Part shown: positions 23,258 through 30,420 of the stretch, piece by piece
Position numbering within the stretch: the first letter of the stretch is position 1
How the letters are laid out: each line of letters begins with the position of its first letter
Origin: Anabaena azotica FACHB-119
GTDB taxonomy: Bacteria; Cyanobacteriota; Cyanobacteriia; Cyanobacteriales; Nostocaceae
DNA length: 42,006 bases
NCBI RefSeq assembly: GCF_014697625.1
Contig: NZ_JACJSG010000062.1
Span: forward strand, 1 to 42,006
Direction: 5' to 3'
Made by a program: the position numbers and the translations under genes
Notes under the pieces: model-generated
Seen by the model: only the letters and a program-made list of their open reading frames with translations
What the model was told of the DNA's origin: nothing
Databases searched by the model: none

Positions 23258-24844
23258 CTAGTCCGACAACAGGCGCAATTCGTCTTTGTCATGTCGGAAT
23301 GATTTTTCGGTTCGGTCTTTCCAGTGATCCCAAACCACCCAGACATCAGTACCCAGGTCTTGAATAACTTCACCTCTGGCGTTGTATAAAGCGAAGTACG
23401 GGTCATTGTGGGCAACGATAGACCCGACACCTATGATTTTGGGTTGTGCAGCTTTCTCTAATTCAGTGATTAGCTCTACCTCTTGTGGGGTTAATTGGGC
23501 TAAGTAATCTTCTTCAATAACCTCGTATTCTCTCGCTACCGTTAAATAATCCTGCCAAGTACACCCAGGCTTAGAAAGCACCGCCCGAATATCACTTACT
23601 GCTTGGGGTATGAGTTGTAGCTGTTCTGCCCGATATGCGATCGCAGTTGGGTTTGGTTCACTTCCCAAAAGCACAGCCGCCGCTTGCAAGGCTTGGGCAT
23701 TGTTCATGGCCGTCGCTAGATTACCAAGCGCGATACCCATCAGCCTGAGACATTCTTGGGCGTTCTCCTTCGGTGGTTCAACTGCCAGCGATCGCAGATC
23801 AATAGTATTCTCCAGCGATCGTTTAACTTCTTTGTTTAGAGCTTTCGCCGCTTGCTTGGTAAGAGTATTTCCCCACTGCTGGGTGGGATTTTCTTTTACA
23901 ACGTTCTCTAGCTCCTGATTCCGTTGCCTTAACTGCTCGTTCTCTTCCTCCAACTTTCTAAGCGCTTCCATCTCGTCCAGGCGTTGTTGCATCTGTATAA
24001 TCTGCTCTTTCTGCTGTTGGTATAGTTGTTGCCACGACGTTAGTTGTTCTTGTACTTGCTGTTCGGCTCTGCCGGTGGCCTCAGACTGTAGCCCAATCCT
24101 CAATTCTTGCTCTAGCCGTTCTATTTTCTGCTGATACTGTTGTTCGATTGCGGCGATCGCTTCTGCATACTCTGGAGGGTATTTGCGCTCTGTGGTAAAT
24201 GACTCAATTGTGTCATTACTCAAGTGAGTCAAATCAGTATTGTTTACCAACAACTTCTCACCATCGGCAAACGTGACTATCTGGCTTGTGGGATTAGGCG
24301 GATCTGTCTCAATGGTTCCAGATTCTCCACATCTGGGGTGAGACGGGGATGTAACTTTGACGAAGTTCGTTTTAGGAACCAATGGTTCCTGAACCGGGGC
24401 TAGGGTGCGTCGGCGTGGATTTCGTGGAACCACTTTCTGAGCGGCCGCCGCAAAATCCGATTGACTGGGCGAGGGGTTTTCCTGTACTGCGATCGCAACA
24501 GCTTCCCGGAGCTTGTCTGGTTCCTTGACTAGACGGAGCAGTGGTCGGGCTTGGCGTTCGTTTTTGATATGTTGCCCCAACTCGCCTACTGTATCAATGA
24601 CTCTTTTCGCCCCTAACAGTTGGTTGATGCGTCGGAACCCACCCCAAGCGGATAGTTCGTGCTGGCAATATTCTTTGAAATCAGCGTACCCTGCTTCAAG
24701 GTAAAGCTCCCCGTCACGCATTTGCAGAACTTCACTGACAGCCTGCAACTCGAAACGGTCGAGAGATTTGAAAGTTTCTTTGATGCTCTCATTGAGAACA
24801 CCGTAGGGGAGGGTTGGTGATGTTTCGGTTTCTAGTGTCAGCAT
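23258..24844 (-). CDS. ParB-like/coiled-coil plasmid protein
   Basis: 528 residues. The N-terminal 150 residues have the look of a helical DNA-binding domain of the ParB/KorB kind (YADFKEYCQHELSAWGGFRR, NERQARPLLRLVKEPDKLRE). A small beta domain with GESGTIETDPPNPTSQIVTF and GEKLLVNN (about 180-210) is followed by a long Gln/Glu-rich coiled coil (about 225-345). The C-terminus carries another small beta domain, IIGVGSIVAHNDPYF, ending WVVWDHWKDRTEKSFRHDKD. Proteins of this build are widespread on Nostoc plasmids. A partition or regulatory role is inferred from position next to KilA-N and replication-type genes; no ParA is in the window. Confidence 0.65.
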   Translation of the reverse strand: MLTLETETSPTLPYGVLNESIKETFKSLDRFELQAVSEVLQMRDGELYLEAGYADFKEYCQHELSAWGGFRRINQLLGAKRVIDTVGELGQHIKNERQARPLLRLVKEPDKLREAVAIAVQENPSPSQSDFAAAAQKVVPRNPRRRTLAPVQEPLVPKTNFVKVTSPSHPRCGESGTIETDPPNPTSQIVTFADGEKLLVNNTDLTHLSNDTIESFTTERKYPPEYAEAIAAIEQQYQQKIERLEQELRIGLQSEATGRAEQQVQEQLTSWQQLYQQQKEQIIQMQQRLDEMEALRKLEEENEQLRQRNQELENVVKENPTQQWGNTLTKQAAKALNKEVKRSLENTIDLRSLAVEPPKENAQECLRLMGIALGNLATAMNNAQALQAAAVLLGSEPNPTAIAYRAEQLQLIPQAVSDIRAVLSKPGCTWQDYLTVAREYEVIEEDYLAQLTPQEVELITELEKAAQPKIIGVGSIVAHNDPYFALYNARGEVIQDLGTDVWVVWDHWKDRTEKSFRHDKDELRLLSD

Positions 24845-24988
24845 GATGATTGCCCACTACTGGTAAATGCAAAAAAAAGCAGTCACAGACGCATAACCAA
24901 AGTGAACATTGATGCTGATGTGGTAGGTTTCCCCCCAAATATGTCAGCATTATATTTAGCTCACTTTGTTGCCCAACGATTTGAGCAG

Positions 24989-25020
24989 GCGATCGCACTA
25001 GCTGGCCGGCGGGCGATCGC
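24989..25020. repeat. Paired HIP1 octamers forming a hairpin
   Basis: GCGATCGC at 24989-24996 and 25013-25020, a self-complementary octamer in two copies 16 bases apart, with T-rich sequence directly after the second. It could fold as an 8-bp hairpin. It lies between the XRE gene and the ParB-like gene. Confidence 0.5.
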
Positions 25021-25111
25021 TTTTATTTAAGAAAGATGAGGAAAAAACTTCATTACCTTAATAAAGCTAAGGAACAATACTGTCTACCAAAAAAGGTGAT
25101 GACAAAGGTAG

Positions 25112-25450
25112 TTATGCGGCTTCCTTTGGCAGGGTTCGTTGCAACTGGGATGATGGTTGCACTTGATTTTTAATTGCACTTTGGTTCGCTTGTGGATTCT
25201 CAGATTGAGGGGTTTGAGTCGAATCTTCTTTTTCCGGCTTTTTACCTTTGGGAACCCACTCTAAAACTTCACCGGGCTGAATCTCATAGGTGTCGCAGAT
25301 TTTACTTAAAACCGTAGATGAAGGTAGCTGCTCAGGATTGTTGTATAAGTCATACGCTGTTCTTTGTGCTATTCCAACATCTTTTCTAAACTGATAGGCC
25401 GTTATACCTCTTTCTCCTAAGAATTGCTTGATTTTGTTTTTCACAGACAC
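25112..25450 (-). CDS. XRE/Cro-C1-type helix-turn-helix repressor
   Basis: 112 residues. The first 65 residues form an XRE domain: KNKIKQFLGERGITAYQFRK, then DVGIAQRTAYDLYN as recognition region, STVLSKICDTYEIQPGEVLE. The rest is a low-complexity Gln/Ser/Pro/Lys tail. Starts at GTG 25450 (AGGAG eight bases before), with a second GTG at 25444. It is divergent from the gene at 25685, and the 234 bases between carry several copies of a TAGTTAGTA-like word, so it is likely the repressor of one or both sides. Confidence 0.85.
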   Translation of the reverse strand: MSVKNKIKQFLGERGITAYQFRKDVGIAQRTAYDLYNNPEQLPSSTVLSKICDTYEIQPGEVLEWVPKGKKPEKEDSTQTPQSENPQANQSAIKNQVQPSSQLQRTLPKEAA

Positions 25451-25465
25451 TTCCTCAACTCCTAT

Positions 25466-25590
25466 CTAGTTAATACTATCATCTAGCTAGTAGTGCTAAC
25501 TAATTAATATTGTTTATGAGATGGCACTTAACTATAAATAAATGATATTACTAAACTATTGCATATAGTATCAACTAGTTAGTAATATTA
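25466..25590. promoter_or_regulatory. Operator-like repeats in the XRE divergent promoter region
   Basis: Three places carry CTAG(T/C)TA(G/A)TA-type words: CTAGTTAATACTAT (25466-25479), CTAGCTAGTAGTGC with TAACTAATTAATATT (25483-25512), and CTAGTTAGTAATATTA (25575-25590). ATATTACTAA (25545-25554) and TTAGTAATAT (25579-25588) form a perfect 10-bp inverted repeat with 24 bases between. This is a plausible binding array for the adjacent XRE repressor. Confidence 0.6.
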
Positions 25591-25600
25591 AGACATAGCA

Positions 25601-25643
25601 AAAGGCGATCGCTCACAGCCTGGAAAACTTGGCGATCGCCCTT
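25601..25643 (+). promoter_or_regulatory. HIP1-containing leader hairpin
   Basis: AAAGGCGATCGC (25601-25612) and GGCGATCGCCCTTT (25630-25643) form a long stem with one bulge, about 42 bases before the ATG at 25685. The mRNA leader would carry this hairpin. A very similar arrangement precedes the gene at 33565. Confidence 0.5.
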
Positions 25644-25684
25644 TGTGAAAACCTAACCCCATTACGAGGCAGGAGATCATAATT

Positions 25685-26374
25685 ATGTCGCATTTTACCC
25701 ATACACAGCAAGCACCCAAAAGCTTCAACCGCACTCTAATAGATGAACAAGCTACAGCCCAAGCTGAACTGAATCAGTACGTCAACCAGCAAGCCCAAGC
25801 TGTAGCACCTGAAGGCTACCGTAGCGTTGAAATCACTTTCTACGATCATGAAATCTACGCCAACGATCAACTAATAGCCAGAATCGCATACGACAGTAAC
25901 GACTTCGTAACCCAACCCTGGCTAGTAATTGTCAACAATAAAGAAGAGTTCCGCGCTAACACCTGGGCGAAGTGCTACCGCTACATCTGCACACATCACA
26001 AAGATGGTTCATTACCAGTAGAAGGGGAAGAAACACCCGCAGCCAGCACTGGTAATGAAGTTATGGTACAGATTTTCGATGCTTGTGAGCAACACGGACT
26101 GGAATTGCTAGAAGATGGCATTTACCGCAACGATCACAAACTAGGTGAAGCGGGACAAACTAATGGTATCTGGTGGTTCACCCGCACTGATGACACAACA
26201 CAGCAGCGTGTCTTTTGTAACTCTGCGTCAGATGCGGTTTGGTTAGTTTCAAGAGCAGAATTACCAGAGAGTCCAGACTTTCTCAATGAATACTTGCAGT
26301 ACAGACCGCTTGAGCAAATGCTACCCGTGGAGTTGAAGCATCTGCTTGATAGTGCAGAGTTAACAGCAGCGTAA
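25685..26374 (+). CDS. Plasmid-type hypothetical protein
   Basis: 229 residues, preceded by GGCAGGAGATCAT as ribosome site. Soluble, Gln-rich at the start, with two blocks of alternating beta/alpha character: YRSVEITFYDHEIYANDQLI to WAKCYRYICTHH, and VMVQIFDACEQHGLELLEDG to WLVSRAELPES. The two blocks may be a duplication of one fold (each has ...IYANDQLIA / GIYRNDHKLG). No recognised family or catalytic motif. It is the first gene of the plus-strand side controlled from the XRE intergenic region. Confidence 0.65.
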   Translation: MSHFTHTQQAPKSFNRTLIDEQATAQAELNQYVNQQAQAVAPEGYRSVEITFYDHEIYANDQLIARIAYDSNDFVTQPWLVIVNNKEEFRANTWAKCYRYICTHHKDGSLPVEGEETPAASTGNEVMVQIFDACEQHGLELLEDGIYRNDHKLGEAGQTNGIWWFTRTDDTTQQRVFCNSASDAVWLVSRAELPESPDFLNEYLQYRPLEQMLPVELKHLLDSAELTAA

Positions 26375-26383
26375 CCTAGAACT

Positions 26384-26438
26384 CAGGAGCCAGAAGTCAG
26401 AAATCAGAATAATTCTGGCTTCTGAATCCTGACTCCTG
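26384..26438 (+). repeat. Imperfect long hairpin between plasmid genes
   Basis: Left arm CAGGAGCCAGAAGTCAGAAA (26384-26403 onward) pairs with right arm ending GAATCCTGACTCCTG (26438), about 27 bases each side with a few mismatches. The GAGTCAG/CAGAAGTCAG words belong to an interspersed repeat family of Nostoc and recur at 27067-27115. It may also end transcription. Confidence 0.6.
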
Positions 26439-26481
26439 ACTCCTATTAATCCAAACATCTCTTCATTCACCAATTACAACT

Positions 26482-27057
26482 ATGGAAGCAACAATATCAA
26501 TTCCTCCGGGTTGGCAATACCCCCGCTTTACCTTTGGTCAACGCACCCAACAAGGCGCAATTATAGGTATGCGCTACTACGCCGCAGACACGTTTCTAGG
26601 GCAAGAATACGGTGAGGGCTGGCGTTACATTATGCTCCCTGACAAGAATCAAGAAGAAGAACGACACCAAGTAGAGGAAGAGGTCAAACTGCTCACACCA
26701 GAGGAATTAAGGACACAACTCCAGGCAGAGATTGACTATCACTCCGACCAAATTGAACAGTTAAAGTCTGAACTGGCAAGTGTACCCATAACTGTAACTG
26801 TGACGGTGGCTGAATCTGGGGAACAGAACTCTGCACCGATCAGTAAACCATCTACCGTTTCCTCACCCCCTAGCTTAGACTCTCTGATTGATGGGGCTAA
26901 AGTCATCCTCAGAGAAATTGCTAAACACCCTGATTATCTAGCATTTGAGTATCAGCCGGATCTAACTGTGGGTGATGCTCAAACTGCGCTGGATTATCTG
27001 CAATCTGGGCTGGAAGATAGCCAAAAGCTTGATATTACCTCAAATATCTTTCCCTAA
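26482..27057 (+). CDS. Plasmid-type hypothetical protein with coiled coil
   Basis: 191 residues. The first 60 residues (ISIPPGWQYPRFTFGQRTQQ, GMRYYAADTFLGQEYGEGWR) look like a small beta domain. Then comes an acidic coiled coil (about 65-102), a Ser/Pro linker, and a C-terminal helical part (AKVILREIAKHPDYLAFEYQ, DAQTALDYLQSGLED). Not recognised. It lies between two copies of the same hairpin repeat and probably shares the transcript of the gene before it. Confidence 0.65.
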   Translation: MEATISIPPGWQYPRFTFGQRTQQGAIIGMRYYAADTFLGQEYGEGWRYIMLPDKNQEEERHQVEEEVKLLTPEELRTQLQAEIDYHSDQIEQLKSELASVPITVTVTVAESGEQNSAPISKPSTVSSPPSLDSLIDGAKVILREIAKHPDYLAFEYQPDLTVGDAQTALDYLQSGLEDSQKLDITSNIFP

Positions 27058-27066
27058 ATTCTAAAG

Positions 27067-27115
27067 CCAGAAGTCAGAATTAATCAACTTACTGGTGTTA
27101 AGTTCTGACTTCTGG
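27067..27115 (+). repeat. Perfect 13-bp hairpin repeat
   Basis: CCAGAAGTCAGAA (27067-27079) and TTCTGACTTCTGG (27103-27115) are exact complements. Same words as the hairpin at 26384-26438. No T run, so termination is uncertain. Confidence 0.75.
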
Positions 27116-27172
27116 ATTCTTCAAAAAGACACATTAATTTGTTGTTTGCCTGAGACGAAAGGAGAATTAATC

Positions 27173-27562
27173 ATGAGGATTAGATGGACTGAAGAAGAGT
27201 TAACCATCCTTGAGGAAATGGCCCAAATGTTCACTGTAAAACAGATTGCCTTTCGCCTCAAAAGACGAGGATATTACCGTACAGAAATAGCGATCGCTTG
27301 CAAACTTTATGCTTTGGGTTACTCAACAAGACCCACCCTTGATAATTATAGTTGCAGTGAAATTGCGAAAAACCTTTGTTTGCATCCCACGACTATCACA
27401 AACTGGGTGAAACAGGGTTGGCTCAAAGCGAAAAAGCGCTACGTTCATTGTTATCAGGTCAGAAGTAAAGACTTAAAACGGTTTTTGCAGAATCCACCTG
27501 CGTCAATTAAAAAGCGGATTGCGGCGATAGATCCGCAGGTTATCAGCTATTTGGTGGGGTAA
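27173..27562 (+). CDS. DNA-binding protein with Myb/SANT-like and excisionase-like helix-turn-helix parts
   Basis: 129 residues from the ATG at 27173, chosen for AAAGGAG nine bases before; a frame from 27095 runs through the hairpin repeat and is rejected. The first half (RWTEEELTILEEMAQMFTVK, QIAFRLKRRGYYRTEIAIAC) looks like a SANT/Myb-type helical domain. The second half (YSCSEIAKNLCLHPTTITNW, VKQGWLKAKKR, VRSKDLKRFL) resembles MerR/excisionase-type winged helix. It probably regulates plasmid genes. Confidence 0.7.
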   Translation: MRIRWTEEELTILEEMAQMFTVKQIAFRLKRRGYYRTEIAIACKLYALGYSTRPTLDNYSCSEIAKNLCLHPTTITNWVKQGWLKAKKRYVHCYQVRSKDLKRFLQNPPASIKKRIAAIDPQVISYLVG

Positions 27563-27597
27563 TCGAAAGTAGCATGAACTCGGATATAGTTCAAATT

Positions 27598-27625
27598 CTC
27601 CTTTTCCACATCCCGTGAAAAGTCA
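27598..27625. repeat. Direct repeat, copy 1
   Basis: CTCCTTTTCCACAT then CCCGTGAAAAGTCAG. It recurs at 28376-28404 with one difference (C/A after CCACAT). The inner CTTTTC and GAAAAG are complementary, so each copy could form a small hairpin. Confidence 0.7.
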
Positions 27626-27712
27626 GCCTCCTTCTTTGGGTGGTGGAATTAAAGGAGCCAGGATTTCCCACTCCATATCATTTAAGTCTGTGGGATAAGA
27701 CTTTCGTGCCAT
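27623..27712 (-). pseudogene. N-terminal remnant of an IS5-family transposase
   Basis: Twenty-nine codons: MARKSYPTDLNDMEWEILAP, then LIPPPKEGG and TGA. The start R-K-x-Y-P-T-D-L-x-D-x-E-W-x-I-L-x-P-L-I-P is the conserved N-terminus of IS5-type transposases, which normally continue for about 250 residues. The frame runs straight into direct repeat copy 1, where the element was cut. Confidence 0.8.
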
Positions 27713-27786
27713 AAGCAACTATGTAAATATACTGTATATTAGGTATCTTACTCCTTCGGATCATCCCCTTTTACTCGCCTTAAGAT

Positions 27787-28314
27787 TTACTTTATAAATA
27801 GCCTCTTAATGTCATGATAAAGAATAGTTTGAATAATCTCACTACCGATTACTATAAGAAACAGATATATCAACGAAATACAAATAGTTTGGAAGATATT
27901 TCTTTTGCTAGCACATCTACCATAAGTCTGATATTGATAATAGTAGCTAAAGACAAAAATTTGGCTAAAGTAAAAACTAGTTCCTATTTCAATAACTCTA
28001 TCAAATTGAGTCGGTGGTATAAGAGAAAATATTCCTGTAAAAATGCTCAGATATATTAAAAAATCTTTTTCTAATCTAATTTGAGTAAATGCAAATATTC
28101 CCAAAAAGAAGGCGTACCAAGAAAACATAAAGTTAAATTGGTACTTTAGTTCTTGAGGCGCATTGTGGAAATTAGAAGTTTTATTTGGATAATGACATAA
28201 TGTAGGCAGCCAACTGAAGAGAGGTTTGACAGGTTCTATATAACCTTTTGCTATCATTTCATCTAATATTTCAAACTTTTTTTGCATTTGTAGACTTACA
28301 TTTTCAAGGCTCAT
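27787..28314 (-). CDS. Hypothetical membrane protein
   Basis: 175 residues, AT-rich. A soluble start (ENVSLQMQKKFEILDEMIAK) is followed by three to four hydrophobic segments (about 68-84, 87-101, 108-128, 147-165), ending DIKRLFIK. Not recognised. It lies between the two copies of a 29-base direct repeat together with the transposase remnant, so it may be a passenger of a former mobile element. AT content is higher than that of the neighbours. Confidence 0.55.
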   Translation of the reverse strand: MSLENVSLQMQKKFEILDEMIAKGYIEPVKPLFSWLPTLCHYPNKTSNFHNAPQELKYQFNFMFSWYAFFLGIFAFTQIRLEKDFLIYLSIFTGIFSLIPPTQFDRVIEIGTSFYFSQIFVFSYYYQYQTYGRCASKRNIFQTICISLIYLFLIVIGSEIIQTILYHDIKRLFIK

Positions 28315-28650
28315 AGTAGATATTTCCTAACTCTCAAATTGTAAATTTTTAATCTTACTGTACTCCACACCCTCGCTCCTTTTCCACATACCGTGAAAAG
28401 TCAGATTTTCTAAGGCTCAAAGCGATGCCTGCGGCGGGCTACGCCAACGCTAAAAATTTTGTCAATAAGTAGCGATTAATGACATGATTTTGGGGTTTAT
28501 TGAAAATAGGCTAGCCTTATTGACATGATGCGGCCGCCCTGTTCAGTCTGTTAAATCAGTGCAATTAAGTTAATAAGCAATAATAGTTGCTAATTAATAA
28601 TAGTTATACACTAGTGTACTTGAAATTGAGTAATTACAAATATTTTCAGT
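28315..28650. other. Intergenic region with repeats
   Basis: 336 bases. It holds direct repeat copy 2 (28376-28404), an interspersed palindromic repeat (28420-28452, GCGATGCCTGCGGCGGGC then TACGCCAACGC, a very common Nostoc form), and a short near-palindrome around GGCTAGCC. No gene is seen. Confidence 0.55.
28376..28404. repeat. Direct repeat, copy 2
   Basis: CTCCTTTTCCACATACCGTG then AAAAGTCAG; 28 of 29 bases as in the copy at 27598. Together they bracket about 750 bases that hold the transposase remnant and one membrane-protein gene. Confidence 0.7.
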
Positions 28651-29151
28651 ATGACTACAATAGAAACTTCACGTTTATTATTGCGTCCATTGAAGCTTAC
28701 GGATTTAGAAGACTTAGCACAGATATACAGCGATCCTGAAGTGATGAGGTATCGTTTATTTCCCAAGCCAGCCTCACTTCTTTCAACTCAAGCTTTCTTA
28801 GAATCCTACATAGCACATTGGCAGCAATACGGCTTTGGTCGATGGGCAACGATTTATAAAGCTAATGATCAACTGATAGGGCATTGTGGGCTAGAACATA
28901 TAGAGCTTCTTAACGAAGTGGAAGTGAATTATCTACTCGCAAGCCAATATTGGGGACAGGGGTTAGCAACAGAATCGGCTATTGCCGTGGTGAACTACGG
29001 TTTTCAAGTCCAGCAACTTAAGCGATTAGTAGCACTAGCTAAACCAGATAATCTAGCATCACTTCGAGTCATGGAAAAAATAGGTATGAGCTATCAAAAT
29101 AAGATCCGACTCCACAATGTAGAATGGGTACTTTATAAAATAGAGCGTTAA
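28651..29151 (+). CDS. GNAT N-acetyltransferase, RimJ/RimL-like
   Basis: 166 residues. It opens with the group signature ETSRLLLRPLKLTDLEDLAQ and has WATIYKANDQLIGHCGL, VEVNYLLASQYWGQGLATES as motif A (WGQGLA binding acetyl-CoA), and LVALAKPDNLASLRVMEKIG as motif B. This group acetylates N-termini of ribosomal proteins or small amines; the target is not predictable. It stands alone between scar regions. Confidence 0.88.
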   Translation: MTTIETSRLLLRPLKLTDLEDLAQIYSDPEVMRYRLFPKPASLLSTQAFLESYIAHWQQYGFGRWATIYKANDQLIGHCGLEHIELLNEVEVNYLLASQYWGQGLATESAIAVVNYGFQVQQLKRLVALAKPDNLASLRVMEKIGMSYQNKIRLHNVEWVLYKIER

Positions 29152-29156
29152 CAGGA

Positions 29157-29322
29157 TTAAGCACTCAATGATTCAGGTTGCATATTGGCTATTTCCATAA
29201 CTCTGTGTAACCAATTTTGTGTTTCGCAGGCCGCTAACTGCCTTTTCTCGGAGTCAGACCAGATTTCATCCCAGAGAAATAGCCAACGAGTTAACAGACG
29301 GATCAAATCAACTGGCTGCTGA
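29157..29322 (-). pseudogene. 5'-truncated copy of the gene at 32118-32489
   Basis: Read on the minus strand it gives QPVDLIRLLTRWLFLWDEIW, SDSEKRQLAACETQNWL and so on to NMQPESLSA-stop, a close match to the last 55 residues of the 123-residue protein at 32118 (LVDLGRLLTRWLFHWDDIWS, ending TQPESLSA). The frame is open but has no start; the sequence breaks at about 29323 into unrelated sequence. Confidence 0.85.
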
Positions 29323-29334
29323 GGAATAGAGCGC

Positions 29335-29503
29335 CGCTAATGCTAACCCAACGACCAGCCGCAGTTACCAGTTGCGATCGCTCATAAGCGGGCGGTTACG
29401 CCCGGAGCGCAAGAATGTCTACATGGCAATGATTTTGGTGGGATTGTCGGGATTTTTAGGGACGGCTTTAGTGGTGTAATTTTGGGAGGAGTGGAATAAT
29501 AAC
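29335..29503 (+). pseudogene. Decayed copy of the C-terminal half of the membrane protein at 975-1322
   Basis: The frame SAANANPTTSRSYQLRS then RKNVYMAMILVGLSGFLGTA, LVV-stop matches AANASPTSSSSYDWRSRKNI and LGAMLVGLSGCLGSALVGG of the gene at 975. A nine-codon insertion (around 29385-29410) is a HIP1-containing repeat, and a small deletion near the end causes the early stop before TTTTGGGAGGAGTGGAA. No start remains. Confidence 0.8.
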
Positions 29504-29695
29504 GTGGAAATTGAACCAATAGACGCTAATGCGCTAGATATTGAGCCAGAAGTTCAGAGCCAAATTTTAGCTACCCTCGAAGCACATAATACTCGTATCC
29601 ATGTAGAAGAAACCTCAAGGCGAAAAACTCAAACTCAACAAAAAAGGACTAATGCACGACTTATTAACTGGAAAAGTAAGGATCAATCAGGTTAA
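29504..29695 (+). CDS. Small hydrophilic hypothetical protein
   Basis: 63 residues from GTG 29504, with GGAGGAG 12 bases before. An acidic start (MEIEPIDANALDIEPEVQSQ) and a basic, Gln/Thr/Arg-rich end (SRRKTQTQQKRTNARLINWK). Not recognised. The upstream ribosome site comes from the decayed gene before it, in the same way as the gene at 1319 follows the gene at 975. It may be real or a chance frame. Confidence 0.4.
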   Translation: MEIEPIDANALDIEPEVQSQILATLEAHNTRIHVEETSRRKTQTQQKRTNARLINWKSKDQSG

Positions 29696-29730
29696 AAATA
29701 ATTTAGCCATATATGTAACTGCATAGTGTA

Positions 29731-30366
29731 ATGCCTACTCCCATCTACCACATCACCCATATCAACAACTTACCCTCAATTCTCAAATCAGGTGGATTGA
29801 TGTCAAATAGTAGGTTAAGGCAAGAAAAAATGAAATACCTTGATATCGCTTATGAACACATCCAAGATAGGCGAGGAATGAAACCTGTTCCCTGTGGTGC
29901 TGGTGGAACTTTACATGATTATGTACCGTTCTATTTTGCTCCACGTTCGCCTATGCTCTATGCCAATCACAAAAAAACTGTGGATAAATATAGCGGTGGA
30001 CAAATACCGATTTTACATTTAGTCTCCAGTGCCGAAGCTGTTGACAGTGCCGGACTATGTTTTGTAGGTGCGGATGGACACGCAGCTATGGAATATACAG
30101 CTTTTTTTGATGAAATTGAATATTTGTATCTAGATGGGATAATTGACTGGGAAATTATGGAAGCTAACTACTGGGCTGATACAGAAGAAGACGGTGACAG
30201 AAAACGCCGAAGACAAGCCGAGTTTTTAGTGCATCAGTTTTTCCCTTGGGAACTAATTCAAGAAATTGGAGTTATTAACACCACAATTCAAGCACAAGTT
30301 AGAGAAATATTACAAAACTTTAAAGTTCAGACCCCTATTAGGGTTTACTCTAAATGGTACTATTAA
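29731..30366 (+). CDS. darT: DarT DNA ADP-ribosyltransferase toxin
   Basis: 211 residues, the usual DarT length. It begins PIYHITHINNLPSILKSGGL, the NAD+-binding start of the family (HIT..N...I...G). YVPFYFAPRSPMLY carries the catalytic Arg (R72) and RRQAEFLVHQFFPWELI the catalytic Glu (E164), matching the R and E of Thermus DarT. The enzyme transfers ADP-ribose from NAD+ to bases in single-stranded DNA, blocking replication; such systems can act against phage. The antitoxin gene follows 54 bases downstream. No ribosome site is obvious. All key residues are present, so the toxin is presumably active. Confidence 0.95.
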   Translation: MPTPIYHITHINNLPSILKSGGLMSNSRLRQEKMKYLDIAYEHIQDRRGMKPVPCGAGGTLHDYVPFYFAPRSPMLYANHKKTVDKYSGGQIPILHLVSSAEAVDSAGLCFVGADGHAAMEYTAFFDEIEYLYLDGIIDWEIMEANYWADTEEDGDRKRRRQAEFLVHQFFPWELIQEIGVINTTIQAQVREILQNFKVQTPIRVYSKWYY

Positions 30367-30420
30367 AAATTTTGAGATAAAAGTACAATTATAGTACATA
30401 TGTATGGCAAGTGAAGGGAG

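Noticed and set aside
27095..27172. Longer start for the 129-residue DNA-binding protein
   Set aside because: The extension runs through a hairpin repeat, while a good AAAGGAG site precedes the ATG at 27173.
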